Of a stretch of DNA of 12,351 bases, positions 1-7,085 are shown piece by piece (the stretch's first letter is position 1; each line of letters starts with the position of its first letter). The stretch is from contig CAYOLL010000175.1 of NCBI GenBank assembly GCA_964404765.1, forward strand, positions 1 through 12,351, in the 5' to 3' direction. The notes under the pieces are model-generated. The model saw only the letters and a list, made by a program, of their open reading frames with translations. It did no database searches and had not been told where the DNA came from. Source of the DNA: CAYOLL01 sp964404765 [NCBI: uncultured Gemmatimonadota bacterium]. GTDB lineage: Bacteria; 4572-55. The position numbers and the translations under genes were made by a program.

Positions 1-66
1 TAATTTAAAACAAATCAAGCGGTTGCGTCGTTTGCGTCTCTTGCGTTTATGAATTATTCAGGTGAT
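1..66. repeat. Fragment of a dispersed repeat (TTCAGGTTAA-ended family), cut by the window edge
   Basis: This stretch holds three spaced copies of the word TTGCGT followed by ATGAATTATTCAGGTGAT. The same order, TTTGCGTC then CTTTGCGTG then an ATGAGTACTTCAGGTTAA end, forms the right half of the complete element at 4867-5028. I read it as a decayed right half of that family; its left half would lie outside the window. From 67 to 136 I see only a 10-bp perfect palindrome, ATAGCGCTAT at 131-140, overlapping the stop codon of the next gene. No hairpin with a T-run follows that gene. Confidence 0.5.
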
Positions 67-136
67 AAACTCTGCGAAATTTTTGCGGTAAAGATTCTCG
101 CGGGTAATGTGCGTGTTTGGGAATAATTTTATAGCG

Positions 137-964
137 CTATGACGCCCACATCATCGCGGACAGATAGCCAACCACCCGGCTGTGATCGCCGCTGACATCG
201 CCGGAATTGGCGTAGTTCAGAACTTGCGCCTGTGTTGCGCCAAATGCTTTGGCAACGGTCATTACTGTGGCAATCGGACCGGCCCCACAAGCTTCGCAGC
301 TTCCGTGTTGAATAGCCTGCCAAAATCCGGCCACATCAAAAGCATTGACCTGCTCAGCCACAATGGTATCCATCCGCCGGGCGGTTTTATCGTCGTAAAA
401 GTGGGATAAATCACTGCTGGCCACCAGCAGAACATCTTTATCGGCGGCAACCTGAGCGATGCACCGGGCCAGACGTTGCCAGTTTTCCGGCGTTTGCTCA
501 CCCATGACAATGGGTATCAGCTTAAAATCACCCAACCGTTCCTGTAAAAACGGTAGTTCAACTTCAATTGAATGCTCGCGGGTGTGCGCGCTCGGTTTGT
601 AGATAATGGATGTGTCCAGCGCTTTAAGCTGCTGAATCATATCCCGCTCCAGGGCTACCACGCCCAACGGCGTCTGATAACCACCCAAATCATAAATTGA
701 ACAACCTGCAAAACCTACATAATGACTTGGCCCAATGACGAACACCGTTTCAAACTGATTCTTCTCGAGCATATTAAATGCGTGCGCCGCAACGGATCCG
801 GAATAGTAATAGCCGGCGTGTGGCGCAATCAAACCGACAAGTTTGCCGGAAGGCTTTTTTGATGGCGTTTTGGCAAAAAAATCTTTCAATTGGTTATGCA
901 GTTTTTTAGAATCAGCGGCATAAAATGTTCCGGCGACGGCCGGCGGTCGAATAATCTCTGACAT
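137..964 (-). CDS. amrB: MEMO family protein (AmmeMemoRadiSam system protein B)
   Basis: This 275-residue protein matches the MEMO1 family over its full length. The family fold resembles class III extradiol dioxygenases and has conserved metal-site His and Cys residues; its bacterial role is not settled. Visible landmarks are IRPPAVAGTFY near the N-terminus, APHAGYYYSGSVAAHAF with His49, IGPSHYVGF with His81, HTREHSIEVELPFLQ at 127-141, SSDLSHFY at 183-190 and EACGAGPIATVM with Cys226. The ATG start is supported by a GAGGTG ribosome site a few bases upstream. It lies 19 nt downstream of the chosen cheB stop-to-start junction (about 17 bases between the genes), so the two are probably co-transcribed. 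In many genomes MEMO genes sit beside an AMMECR1-domain gene and a radical-SAM gene; neither is present here. The family assignment is firm; the function is inferred only from family. Confidence 0.93.
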   Translation of the reverse strand: MSEIIRPPAVAGTFYAADSKKLHNQLKDFFAKTPSKKPSGKLVGLIAPHAGYYYSGSVAAHAFNMLEKNQFETVFVIGPSHYVGFAGCSIYDLGGYQTPLGVVALERDMIQQLKALDTSIIYKPSAHTREHSIEVELPFLQERLGDFKLIPIVMGEQTPENWQRLARCIAQVAADKDVLLVASSDLSHFYDDKTARRMDTIVAEQVNAFDVAGFWQAIQHGSCEACGAGPIATVMTVAKAFGATQAQVLNYANSGDVSGDHSRVVGYLSAMMWAS

Positions 965-980
965 AGATCACCTCGACATG

Positions 981-2042
981 TTACAAAAAGCGGTTAATCT
1001 CAGCCGGAATATCGTCCAATGCCGCCACGATATCAACACAGCCGGTTTTAATAGCTGCGCCCGGCATGCCAAAAACGACACTGGTTTGCTCGTCTTGCAC
1101 AATGATGTGCGCCCCGGCCTCTTTAATCGACCTGCAACCATCGGCCCCGTCAGACCCCATACCCGTCAAAACCACGCAAATCGTTTTTGACAGTGACAGC
1201 TTGGCAATCGAGCGCAGGGTTACGTTAAGCGCCGGTTTAACCCCATGCTCTTTGGGGCCATCGTCAAAATAAACAGTGAGCCGAGTTTCATTCCGATTTA
1301 AAAGCAAATGGCGACCCGCCGGGGCGACCAACCCATTGCCGGCCGAAAGAATATCGCCCTCCTCCGCCTCATGAAAATGAACGGGCGAAAGCTGATCCAG
1401 CCGCTTGGCAAATTGACTTGTAAAACCAATGGGCATGTGCTGTACGACCAAAAAAGAGGCGTTGTACGCCGCCTTTGGCAGATGTTCGATCACATGCGCG
1501 ACAGCCCGTGGCCCGCCCGTGGAAGCGCCGATAATGACTAAGGGAGCATCCAAGTAGGTCGATCTGGGCGCAGGGGTTAGCTGTTGATGTTCTTCGTGCG
1601 GGGCCATCAACACCGGCAGTTTCTTCAAGTCAACATGCACTGCCATTTGCAGTTTGGCAATCAACTCATCCTTAACCGTGCGCATGTTAAGTGAAATCGG
1701 GCCGGCCGGTTTCGCCACAAAATCGACTGCGCCAAAATCCAGCGCCTTCATCGTCAATTCCTGGCTTTTGCCGATCAAGCCGCTGACCACTACGACCGGC
1801 GTCGGGCACTCGCTCATAATATAGCCCAGCGCCGATAAACCATCGAGGCGCGGCATTTCCAGATCGAGCGTTACGACGTCCGGCTGCAATAAGTGCACTT
1901 TTTCTATGGCGTCATAACCATCCCTGGCGACGCCCACGATCAAAAAACCGGGATGTTCTTCGATCAAATTGCTAATAAGCGTCCGCATAAACAGCGAATC
2001 ATCCACTACCAAAACTTTGATCGGTTTTTGATACTCGGCCAT
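981..2042 (-). CDS. cheB: CheB: protein-glutamate methylesterase/glutamine deamidase with response-regulator receiver
   Basis: CheB removes methyl groups from chemoreceptor glutamates and deamidates receptor glutamines, resetting chemotaxis signalling at the inner membrane; phosphorylation of its receiver activates it. With the start chosen here the protein has 353 residues, typical for CheB. The receiver spans about 8-125, with acidic residues Asp14/Asp15, phosphoacceptor Asp60 in TLDLEMPRLDG and Lys111 in VAKP. A linker of about 35 residues leads to the methylesterase domain (about 167-350). Its catalytic triad is visible: Ser174 in IGASTGGP, His202 in QHMP and Asp298 in GMGSDGADG. An in-frame TTG six codons upstream is less likely, because the ATG at 2042 has AGGAA six bases before it. 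No cheA, cheR, cheW or receptor gene is in the window, so this copy is orphaned from a chemotaxis cluster or paired with distant partners. It shares a transcript with the MEMO gene. Confidence 0.95.
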   Translation of the reverse strand: MAEYQKPIKVLVVDDSLFMRTLISNLIEEHPGFLIVGVARDGYDAIEKVHLLQPDVVTLDLEMPRLDGLSALGYIMSECPTPVVVVSGLIGKSQELTMKALDFGAVDFVAKPAGPISLNMRTVKDELIAKLQMAVHVDLKKLPVLMAPHEEHQQLTPAPRSTYLDAPLVIIGASTGGPRAVAHVIEHLPKAAYNASFLVVQHMPIGFTSQFAKRLDQLSPVHFHEAEEGDILSAGNGLVAPAGRHLLLNRNETRLTVYFDDGPKEHGVKPALNVTLRSIAKLSLSKTICVVLTGMGSDGADGCRSIKEAGAHIIVQDEQTSVVFGMPGAAIKTGCVDIVAALDDIPAEINRFL

Positions 2043-2053
2043 ATCTTTTTCCT
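2043..2053 (-). promoter_or_regulatory. Ribosome-binding site deciding the cheB start
   Basis: On the minus strand AGGAAAAAGAT directly precedes the ATG at 2042, putting AGGAA six bases from the start. The in-frame TTG at 2060 has no comparable site, so the shorter, 353-residue form is preferred. Confidence 0.6.
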
Positions 2054-2102
2054 GATTCAAAAAGCGATTGACAAAAAAATAAGGATTCTAAGCCATTGGT
2101 GT

Positions 2103-2130
2103 AATATATTAAGCCGATGTCGTAATGCAA
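2103..2130 (-). promoter_or_regulatory. Candidate sigma70-type promoter for cheB-MEMO
   Basis: Reading the minus strand there is TTGCAT (2125-2130), a 16-base spacer and TATATT (2103-2108), about 60 bases upstream of the cheB start. This is a fair match to -35/-10 boxes in an AT-rich gap between divergent genes. It is a pattern match only. I found no equally good promoter for scpA on the plus strand; a TTGACA at 2068 lacks a -10 at proper spacing. Confidence 0.3.
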
Positions 2131-2210
2131 TAGGATTTCATGCGAATCTATTAATGATGCGCCATTTTAACCGTACCTTGCGTATTCTGCAAAGTGTTCG
2201 ATGAGGGTAT

Positions 2211-3017
2211 ATGCCAAAAGCCGCTTATGAAATTAAGCTGCCCGCATTTGAAGGGCCGCTGGATTTGCTGCTCTATTTGATTCAAAAAGATAAAGTGGAT
2301 ATTTATGATATTCCTATCGCCCGCATCACGGATGAGTTTTTAAAGTATCTGGAGCTAATGACGGAGCTGGATTTAAATGTTGCCAGCGAATTCATCGATA
2401 TGGCTTCCACGCTGTTGCGCATCAAAGTGCAAATGCTTTTGCCGTCTCGTCAAAGTGAAGAAGGCGCCATTGAAGACCCGCGCGATGAGTTGGTGCATCA
2501 GCTCATTGAATATCAAAAAATGCGTGAGGCCGCGCTGCATCTGTCATCACGCGAGGAGTCCAAAAGTCGGCAATACGGCCGGTCGCCCGGACTTCTGCCG
2601 GAACCTGTGGAGCCCGAACAAACCTGGGAGGCGTCATTATTCGATCTGTTCAGCTCGTTTTTAGAAATCAAAGACCGCCTGCAGCAGACCGAAAAACATC
2701 ATTTGGTGGAAAAGAAAGAAGTGACCATTGAAGAAAAGATGGCCATGATTATGACGGCGTTAGAGTTTCAAAAACGATTTCTTTTTTTTGACCTGTTCAA
2801 ATTACAGGAAAGCCGCATTTCCATCATTGTCACTTTTATGGCGGTGTTGGAGTTGTTGCGCTTGCGACAAATTCGGGTAAGGCAACACACCCTATTTAGC
2901 GATATTTGGATATATTTGGCCAGTAGTGAGCCACATCCGGAAGAGCAAATCACAGCGTCGGAAGAGCAAATCACAGCGCCGGAGGAGCCCACACAAACAT
3001 CTCTACCTATAAAATAG
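2211..3017 (+). CDS. scpA: ScpA: segregation and condensation protein A (kleisin subunit of SMC condensin)
   Basis: ScpA is the kleisin that bridges the SMC head domains and binds ScpB, helping compact and segregate the chromosome. The 268-residue protein has the hallmark N-terminus EIKLPAFEGPLDLLLYLIQK, followed by KVDIYDIPIARITDEFLKYL and the helix ASEFIDMASTLLRIKVQMLL. A charged middle follows, and near 200-232 the C-terminal winged-helix segment VTFMAVLELLRLRQIRVRQH. The last 25 or so residues are an acidic tail containing a duplicated EEQITA unit, encoded by a 21-bp tandem repeat. The ATG follows GAGGG after a short spacer of three bases. scpB, which commonly lies next to scpA, is not downstream here; a PilZ gene is. 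The start falls in a gap divergent from cheB. Confidence 0.95.
   Translation: MPKAAYEIKLPAFEGPLDLLLYLIQKDKVDIYDIPIARITDEFLKYLELMTELDLNVASEFIDMASTLLRIKVQMLLPSRQSEEGAIEDPRDELVHQLIEYQKMREAALHLSSREESKSRQYGRSPGLLPEPVEPEQTWEASLFDLFSSFLEIKDRLQQTEKHHLVEKKEVTIEEKMAMIMTALEFQKRFLFFDLFKLQESRISIIVTFMAVLELLRLRQIRVRQHTLFSDIWIYLASSEPHPEEQITASEEQITAPEEPTQTSLPIK
2939..2980 (+). repeat. 21-bp in-frame tandem duplication in the scpA tail
   Basis: Two adjacent 21-bp units (2939-2959 and 2960-2980) differ at one position, a T/C change in the next-to-last base. They encode the repeated EEQITA segments of the ScpA C-terminus. A third, shorter GGAGGAG start follows. The length is a multiple of three, so the frame is kept. 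It lies beyond the winged-helix domain, where extra length is probably tolerated. Confidence 0.85.
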
Positions 3018-3058
3018 CACAGTGTAGACGATATTTTAGCAGGAGTTGCGATTTTTAC

Positions 3059-3088
3059 TTGAAAAAATACGGGATACGGTTGTATATT
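3059..3088 (+). promoter_or_regulatory. Candidate sigma70-type promoter for the PilZ gene
   Basis: TTGAAA at 3059-3064, an 18-base spacer and TATATT at 3083-3088 resemble -35 and -10 boxes. The implied transcript would begin near 3095 and carry about 90 bases of leader, including the hairpin at 3097-3112. This is a pattern match only. Confidence 0.35.
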
Positions 3089-3096
3089 TTAGCCAG

Positions 3097-3112
3097 GCAA
3101 ACTGAAGTTTGC
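3097..3112. repeat. Small perfect hairpin between scpA and the PilZ gene
   Basis: GCAAACT and AGTTTGC form 7-bp arms around a two-base GA centre. No T-run follows directly, so it is not a convincing intrinsic terminator. It may be a fragment of an intergenic repeat or a leader structure for the PilZ transcript. Confidence 0.5.
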
Positions 3113-3183
3113 TACTGCGGCGTCGTTTACCAGCGTTCTGTTTTTTTTGAAAAAAGTTAAATCTAAATAAAAGGAGCGTCGAT

Positions 3184-3555
3184 ATGGAAGGCCAGCACGA
3201 ATCGCGGTATCATTCCCGCTTTGAATCGGTTCATCTCGTACAGTTTACACATTTCGACGAGACTTTTAGAAAAGACATTGAGGATATGGGGCGGACGCTG
3301 GATATCAGCGAGGGCGGTATTATGCTGGAATGCAAGCAGACGCTGCCAGCAGGCACCCAAGTTGAATTGAATATTGCCATTGACGAAAAAATTATCACCG
3401 TGCGAGGTGAGATTGTCCATGTCATGCCGGCGCAGGGAACACGGGTGGACATCGGCGTCAAATTTACGCTGATCACCAAAAAAGACAAACAGTTAATCAA
3501 TGATTTCGTATCCAGCCTGGAAAATCGGCCAACGATCTTATCGCATGTTTTATAA
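3184..3555 (+). CDS. PilZ domain protein, probable cyclic-di-GMP receptor
   Basis: This 123-residue protein is a single PilZ domain. PilZ domains bind cyclic-di-GMP and pass the signal to motility, polysaccharide or other outputs by protein contact. Both ligand motifs are present: RxxxR as Arg8-Tyr-His-Ser-Arg12, and D/NxSxxG as Asp40-Ile-Ser42-Glu-Gly-Gly45. They are followed by alternating beta strands (GIMLEC, QVELNIAI, ITVRGEIVHV) and a C-terminal helix QLINDFVSSL. The ATG has a strong AAAAGGAG site nine bases upstream. There is no fused output domain and no neighbouring diguanylate cyclase, so the partner is unknown. The nearby cheB suggests, but does not show, a motility link. Confidence 0.92.
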   Translation: MEGQHESRYHSRFESVHLVQFTHFDETFRKDIEDMGRTLDISEGGIMLECKQTLPAGTQVELNIAIDEKIITVRGEIVHVMPAQGTRVDIGVKFTLITKKDKQLINDFVSSLENRPTILSHVL

Positions 3556-3600
3556 AATTACTCCCAAACATTTGCGTTGTGCACGAAAATGTTGAGGAAA

Positions 3601-3657
3601 TGTAGTGCGATTTGCCTAAATCGCACTACCCGCGCGAATAAGGCGATTCGCGCTACA
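3601..3657. repeat. REP-like double hairpin downstream of the PilZ gene (TGTAGYGCGA family)
   Basis: Hairpin one has perfect 12-bp arms (3602-3613 and 3618-3629) around GCCT. Hairpin two has perfect 8-bp arms (3632-3639 and 3646-3653) around AAGGCG. The unit opens TGTAGTGCGA and closes TTCGCGCTACA, so its two ends also nearly pair. The same ends occur at 4108-4166. A third small hairpin, TTGCGG-TTTG-CCGCAA, follows at 3659-3674. It lies in the gap between the convergent PilZ and carbinolamine dehydratase genes and may help end both transcripts, but no T-run is present. Confidence 0.75.
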
Positions 3658-3785
3658 GTTGCGGTTTGCCGCAAAAAGGCGATAATGCCAAAAGCACAAC
3701 GTACACCTTAAAATCTGCCGACTTCTCCCCTCCTGCGCCTGATCCGATCACTGAAACCCTTACCCATAGCAAAGATGCGTTTTTC

Positions 3786-4091
3786 TTAGCTCTTCGGGAG
3801 CATAGGCAGTTCATTCACTTTGGCCGCAAATCGCACATCGCGCACAGTCACCTGATTGCCGGCGTCATGGGTGTTCAACTCCAGCTTGACTGTGTTGTAG
3901 ACATTGTAAATTTCGGCATGATGATCCATAGTTTCCGAAATAAAAGCCACATGCAGCAAAAAAGCCATAGCTTCCCGAAAATTGCCGAACTTAAACGTCC
4001 GGGTGATTTTATTCATGGTTTTGGTCCAGCCTGGCACAGTTTGCAAGGCTTCAGCCAACTCTTGATCTGTTAACGCGATTGCTTTTGACAT
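3786..4091 (-). CDS. Pterin-4a-carbinolamine dehydratase (PCD/DCoH family)
   Basis: PCD enzymes dehydrate 4a-hydroxytetrahydropterin during recycling of the cofactor of aromatic amino acid hydroxylases; some bacterial members act in other pterin or molybdopterin settings. The 101-residue length is normal. The fold signature is clear: LTDQELAEAL and a PGW segment at the N-terminus, RTFKFGNFREAMAFL, then the catalytic region with His57-His58 and, 17 residues on, His75 in LNTHDAG, followed by VTVRD. The usual Pro after the His pair is Ala59 here. The ATG is preceded by GGAGG at ideal distance. No phenylalanine hydroxylase or pterin gene is nearby, so the physiological substrate cannot be told from context. 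It is separated from the gene upstream by a 19-bp-arm hairpin. Confidence 0.9.
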   Translation of the reverse strand: MSKAIALTDQELAEALQTVPGWTKTMNKITRTFKFGNFREAMAFLLHVAFISETMDHHAEIYNVYNTVKLELNTHDAGNQVTVRDVRFAAKVNELPMLPKS

Positions 4092-4107
4092 TTAATCCTC
4101 CGAAAAG

Positions 4108-4166
4108 TGTGGCGCGACTCGCCGGAGTCGCGACCGTGGTTTCACGACTCCGGCGAGTCGCGCTAC
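4108..4166. repeat. REP-like long perfect hairpin (TGTAGYGCGA family)
   Basis: Perfect 19-bp arms lie at 4112-4130 and 4145-4163 around a 14-base loop. The flanks TGTG and TACA extend the resemblance of the two ends. The outer sequence TGTGGCGCGA / TCGCGCTACA matches the repeat at 3601-3657, so both belong to one family. It sits just upstream of the carbinolamine dehydratase ribosome site and downstream of the DUF5662-like gene. Confidence 0.8.
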
Positions 4167-4217
4167 ATTACTTACTGTGAAATCTGCGGATGCCGGGATA
4201 AATACGACTTGACGGTT

Positions 4218-4778
4218 TCATCCGGGATATTCGACCATGTCCAAACCGAAAGCTTTGCCCGCCTCAACCAGAACGGTTTTCAGATATCGCCGGGTGTTGG
4301 TGTGCAGCCGCATCTGACTCCAATGTCCGCGCAGCCACGTCGTAATGTCCCAGTCGCCCTGATAGGCGCGATTGGCGGCCAGCCAGTCGGCAACCATTTC
4401 CCGCGCATAAACGACCGGCATTTCGACGATGCCGTTTTCCAGACCGCTGCCGGCGGGAGTGTAACCGTCCGGAAACACCCAATGCTGCCAATGATGCGGA
4501 TTGTAATGCAGATGATGCAGCCAGGCCCGGGCAAACCCGTCCGGATCGCCTTTATCGCCAAAAAACTCCCGAACATAATAGGGTAGTTCGTCGATGGAAA
4601 ACTTGCTCTGATCATGCAGTTGCAACTGTGCTGCCGGGATGCCGCCCAACTTCAACCCGGCTTCCCGCACATAGGCAATATGGGCGTCAAGCTGCGCCAA
4701 ATATGCCTGCATTTGCGGGGCGGTAATGGCGTATTGATCCAAATCAAAAGCGGGAATATTCATTTTTGCTACCGCCAT
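4218..4778 (-). CDS. DUF5662-like protein of unknown function
   Basis: The predicted 186-residue soluble protein has no signal peptide or membrane segment. It is rich in His, Trp and acidic residues: LQLHDQSKFSIDELPYYV (about 52-69) and AWLHHLHYNPHHWQHW (about 85-100), then a helical EMVADWLAANRAYQGDW region. This HD...SKFS...HHLHYNPHHW pattern resembles the DUF5662 family as I remember it, possibly a metal-binding helical protein with an HD-like arrangement, but no reaction can be assigned. The first ATG has no ribosome site. An ATG five codons in (start at 4763, protein starting MNIPAFD) has a weak GGCGGT upstream and may be the true start. The upstream side is occupied by a dispersed repeat beginning at 4785, so its promoter is not evident. 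Confidence 0.75.
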   Translation of the reverse strand: MAVAKMNIPAFDLDQYAITAPQMQAYLAQLDAHIAYVREAGLKLGGIPAAQLQLHDQSKFSIDELPYYVREFFGDKGDPDGFARAWLHHLHYNPHHWQHWVFPDGYTPAGSGLENGIVEMPVVYAREMVADWLAANRAYQGDWDITTWLRGHWSQMRLHTNTRRYLKTVLVEAGKAFGLDMVEYPG

Positions 4779-4784
4779 GTTATG

Positions 4785-5048
4785 AATAGAACGCGGATGA
4801 CGCGAATTTGGCGGATTTACACGAATAAAAATAAAGCCTATGGAATATTTTATCCGCGCAAATCTGTTAACCTGAATTATTCATCACGCAAAGTCGCAAA
4901 GCCTTGAAAAGACTGGATCTTCGGCGTTTTGGATTTCAAAAACAAGTTTCAAAGTAAATTTTTATAACTCGTTTCCCCTTTGCGTCTTAGCGCCTTTGCG
5001 TGAGACTATCATGAGTACTTCAGGTTAAATCCGCCCAATCCGCGCTCC
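4785..5048. repeat. Palindromic dispersed repeat (AATAGAACGC family), split by another element
   Basis: This stretch carries AATAGAACGCGGATGACGCG, then TTTGGCGGATTTACACGAATAAAA. After a short spacer comes TTTTATCCGCGCAAATCTG and, beyond the insert at 4867-5028, AAATCCGCCCAATCCGCGC. The left and right parts pair imperfectly, giving a long hairpin. The first 33 bases differ at two positions from the copy at 10714-10746 (opposite strand). No coding capacity is visible. The gap between transketolase and the DUF5662-like gene consists almost wholly of this repeat and its insert. Confidence 0.75.
4867..5028. mobile_element. MITE-like element with TTAACCTGAA / TTCAGGTTAA ends, inserted in another repeat
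   Basis: The 162-bp unit begins TTAACCTGAA (4867-4876) and ends with its exact complement TTCAGGTTAA (5019-5028). Inside, CATCACGCAAAGTCGCAAAG near the left end pairs loosely with CTTTGCGTCTTAGCGCC and TTTGCGTGAGA near the right. Left and right flanks are the two halves of the outer palindromic repeat, so this unit interrupts it. TTAA at both ends may be a target duplication or part of the palindromic end. There is no open frame that could encode a transposase. Confidence 0.7.
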
Positions 5049-5057
5049 ATTTTTGAA

Positions 5058-7061
5058 TCACATAATATTTTTAACCGTCTCTACAACGCGCTCCACCGTA
5101 AAGCCCAACCCTTCGTAAACCGCTTTTTCCGGGGCCGATTCGCCGAAGCGCTCCAGCGACACAACCGCGCCGGTATGGCCGACATATTTGTGCCAGCCCA
5201 TGCCGATGCCGGCTTCAATCGCCACCTTCGGGACATTCGACGGCAAAACTTGGGTGCGATAGGCTGCGTCCTGTCGATCAAAATACTCACAGCAGGGCAT
5301 GGAGACGACCCGGGCGGCAATATTCAGCGCCGCCAGCGCTTTTTGGGCAGCTAAGGCCAGATGGACTTCAAAACCCGTAGCGATCAAAATAACTTGCGAT
5401 TGCCCGGCGGCTTCGGACAGAATATAACCGCCGGCCGGGACGCCGCTTGCGCCCAGCGCTTTGGTTTCCGGCAACGTTGGGGCGTTTTGACGGGTCAGGA
5501 TCAGGCCGACCGGGCCGCCTTCGTGCCGGATAATCGCTCGCCAGGATTCGGCAGTTTCGATAGCATCACACGGGCGAAAAACCGTCATGTTGGGAATAGC
5601 CCGCAAGACGGTCAAATGCTCGACCGGTTGATGGGTCGGGCCGTCTTCGCCCAGATTAATAGCGTCGTGGCTCCAGACAAAAATCGACGGCTGTTTCATC
5701 AACGCCGCCAGCCGCACCGCCGGACGCATATAGTCGGAAAAGACCAAAAAAGTCGAGCCGAAGGGACGCAGGCCGCCGTGCAGGGTCAGACCGTTAACCG
5801 CCGCGCCCATGCCGAACTCGCGGATGCCGAAGTGCATGTTACGACCGCCGTAATTCGCCGCCGAAAAGTCGCCGCCATCCTTTAGATGCGTCTTGACCGA
5901 TTCGGCTAAATCCGCCGAGCCGCCGGTCAGTTCCGGCAATCTTTTGGCAATCGCATTCAGGACTTTTTCCGAGGCGATACGAGTGCCCATGCCTTTGGCG
6001 TCCGGTTCAAACTTCGGAATATCAGCGTCCCAACTGTCCGGCAGGCGGCGGGCCTCAATCCGTTCCCACTCCGCCGTCAAACTCGGATTCGCTTCCCGCC
6101 AGGTACGGTAAAGATTTTGCCAATCTGCTTCAGTTTGCCGACCACGTTCGACCACGCCGACAAAATGGGCGCGCACTTCTTCCGGCACAAAAAACGGCTC
6201 CAGCGACGGCCAGTTGTAGAATTTTTTAGCGCCTTCCAACTCCGCCTGACCCAACGGCGCGCCGTGCACTTTGGGCGTGCCTTGCTTGGTCGGTGCGCCG
6301 TAGCCGATTTGGGTTTTGACTACGATAAACGATGGCCGGTCGGTTGTTTGCCGGGCGGTCTCAATCGCGGTGGCCAACTCATCCAAATTATTGCCGTCGG
6401 CTACGCGCAGGACATGCCAGCCGTAGGCTTCAAAGCGCCGGCCCACATCCTCGCTAAAACTCAGCGAAGTTGGCCCGTCAATCGTAATTTTGTTATCATC
6501 ATACAACCAGATCAATCGGCCCAGCTTGAGATGCGCCGCCAGCGCCGCCGCTTCATGGCTGACGCCTTCCATCATGTCGCCATCGCTGCACAAAACGTAA
6601 GTGTAATGATGGATAAGGGCTTGCGTCGGCGTATTAAACCAGGCGGCCAGCTTAGCCTCGGCCATCGCCAAGCCGACCGACATGCCGCAACCCTGACCCA
6701 GCGGGCCGGTCGTCGCTTCCACGCCGGGCGTCAGGCCGTGTTCCGGGTGGCCGGGCGTGATGGAGTGCCATTGCCGAAAGCTTTTTAAATCGTCCAAGCT
6801 GACTTTGTAGCCGGTCAGATGCAGGACGCTGTAGAGCAGCATGGAGGCGTGGCCGCAGGAGAGCACAAAGCGGTCGCGGTCCGGCCAGGCCGGGTTTTCC
6901 GGGTTGTGGCGCATAAAACGGGTGAACAGCAAGTATGCGGCGGGGGCCAGGCCCATCGGCGCACCGGGATGGCCGGAGTTGGCTTTTTCCACGCCGTCAA
7001 TGGCCAGCACGCGGATGGCGTTGACGCATTGTTGGTCGATTTCTGTAAAGCGGTGTGACAA
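5058..7061 (-). CDS. tkt: Transketolase
   Basis: Transketolase transfers two-carbon ketol units between sugar phosphates in the non-oxidative pentose phosphate pathway, using thiamine diphosphate and a divalent metal. The 667 residues are full family length. Landmarks in order: [15 protein letters not shown] (23-37), [11 protein letters not shown] (68-78), TTGPLGQG (117-124), the cofactor/metal motif [13 protein letters not shown] ending at Asn190 in YDDNKI, His266 in [19 protein letters not shown] at 378-388, the catalytic Glu415 in FGIREFGMG, and later [20 protein letters not shown]. The start is TTG, supported by AAAGGAG seven bases upstream and by the normal N-terminus. It is a single gene with no other pentose phosphate gene beside it. 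A MITE-like repeat begins only about 25 bases upstream of the start, so the leader or promoter must lie partly in repeat DNA. Confidence 0.97.
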   Translation of the reverse strand: MSHRFTEIDQQCVNAIRVLAIDGVEKANSGHPGAPMGLAPAAYLLFTRFMRHNPENPAWPDRDRFVLSCGHASMLLYSVLHLTGYKVSLDDLKSFRQWHSITPGHPEHGLTPGVEATTGPLGQGCGMSVGLAMAEAKLAAWFNTPTQALIHHYTYVLCSDGDMMEGVSHEAAALAAHLKLGRLIWLYDDNKITIDGPTSLSFSEDVGRRFEAYGWHVLRVADGNNLDELATAIETARQTTDRPSFIVVKTQIGYGAPTKQGTPKVHGAPLGQAELEGAKKFYNWPSLEPFFVPEEVRAHFVGVVERGRQTEADWQNLYRTWREANPSLTAEWERIEARRLPDSWDADIPKFEPDAKGMGTRIASEKVLNAIAKRLPELTGGSADLAESVKTHLKDGGDFSAANYGGRNMHFGIREFGMGAAVNGLTLHGGLRPFGSTFLVFSDYMRPAVRLAALMKQPSIFVWSHDAINLGEDGPTHQPVEHLTVLRAIPNMTVFRPCDAIETAESWRAIIRHEGGPVGLILTRQNAPTLPETKALGASGVPAGGYILSEAAGQSQVILIATGFEVHLALAAQKALAALNIAARVVSMPCCEYFDRQDAAYRTQVLPSNVPKVAIEAGIGMGWHKYVGHTGAVVSLERFGESAPEKAVYEGLGFTVERVVETVKNIM

Positions 7062-7068
7062 GAGACTG

Positions 7069-7075
7069 CTCCTTT
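7069..7075 (-). promoter_or_regulatory. Ribosome-binding site supporting a TTG start for transketolase
   Basis: AAAAGGAG on the minus strand lies seven bases before TTG (7059-7061). No in-frame ATG or GTG is close by, and the residues after TTG align with the expected transketolase N-terminus, so TTG is very probably the real start. Confidence 0.75.
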
Positions 7076-7085
7076 TGAGATGGTG

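Noticed and set aside
1-66. Possible CRISPR-like array from the recurring TTGCGT words
   Set aside because: The words are only six bases, unevenly spaced, and match the right half of a dispersed element; there are no repeat-spacer units of CRISPR length.
2068-2107. TTGACA...TAATAT as a plus-strand scpA promoter
   Set aside because: The spacer is 28 bases, far from the usual 16-18, and no alternative -10 at proper distance is present.
3666-4073. Plus-strand 135-codon frame over the carbinolamine dehydratase gene
   Set aside because: It is antisense to a clear family member with a strong ribosome site, and its own sequence looks like a shadow.
4107-4586. Plus-strand 159-codon frame over the DUF5662-like gene
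   Set aside because: It starts within a REP-like hairpin, is antisense to a better coding frame and has no recognisable domain.
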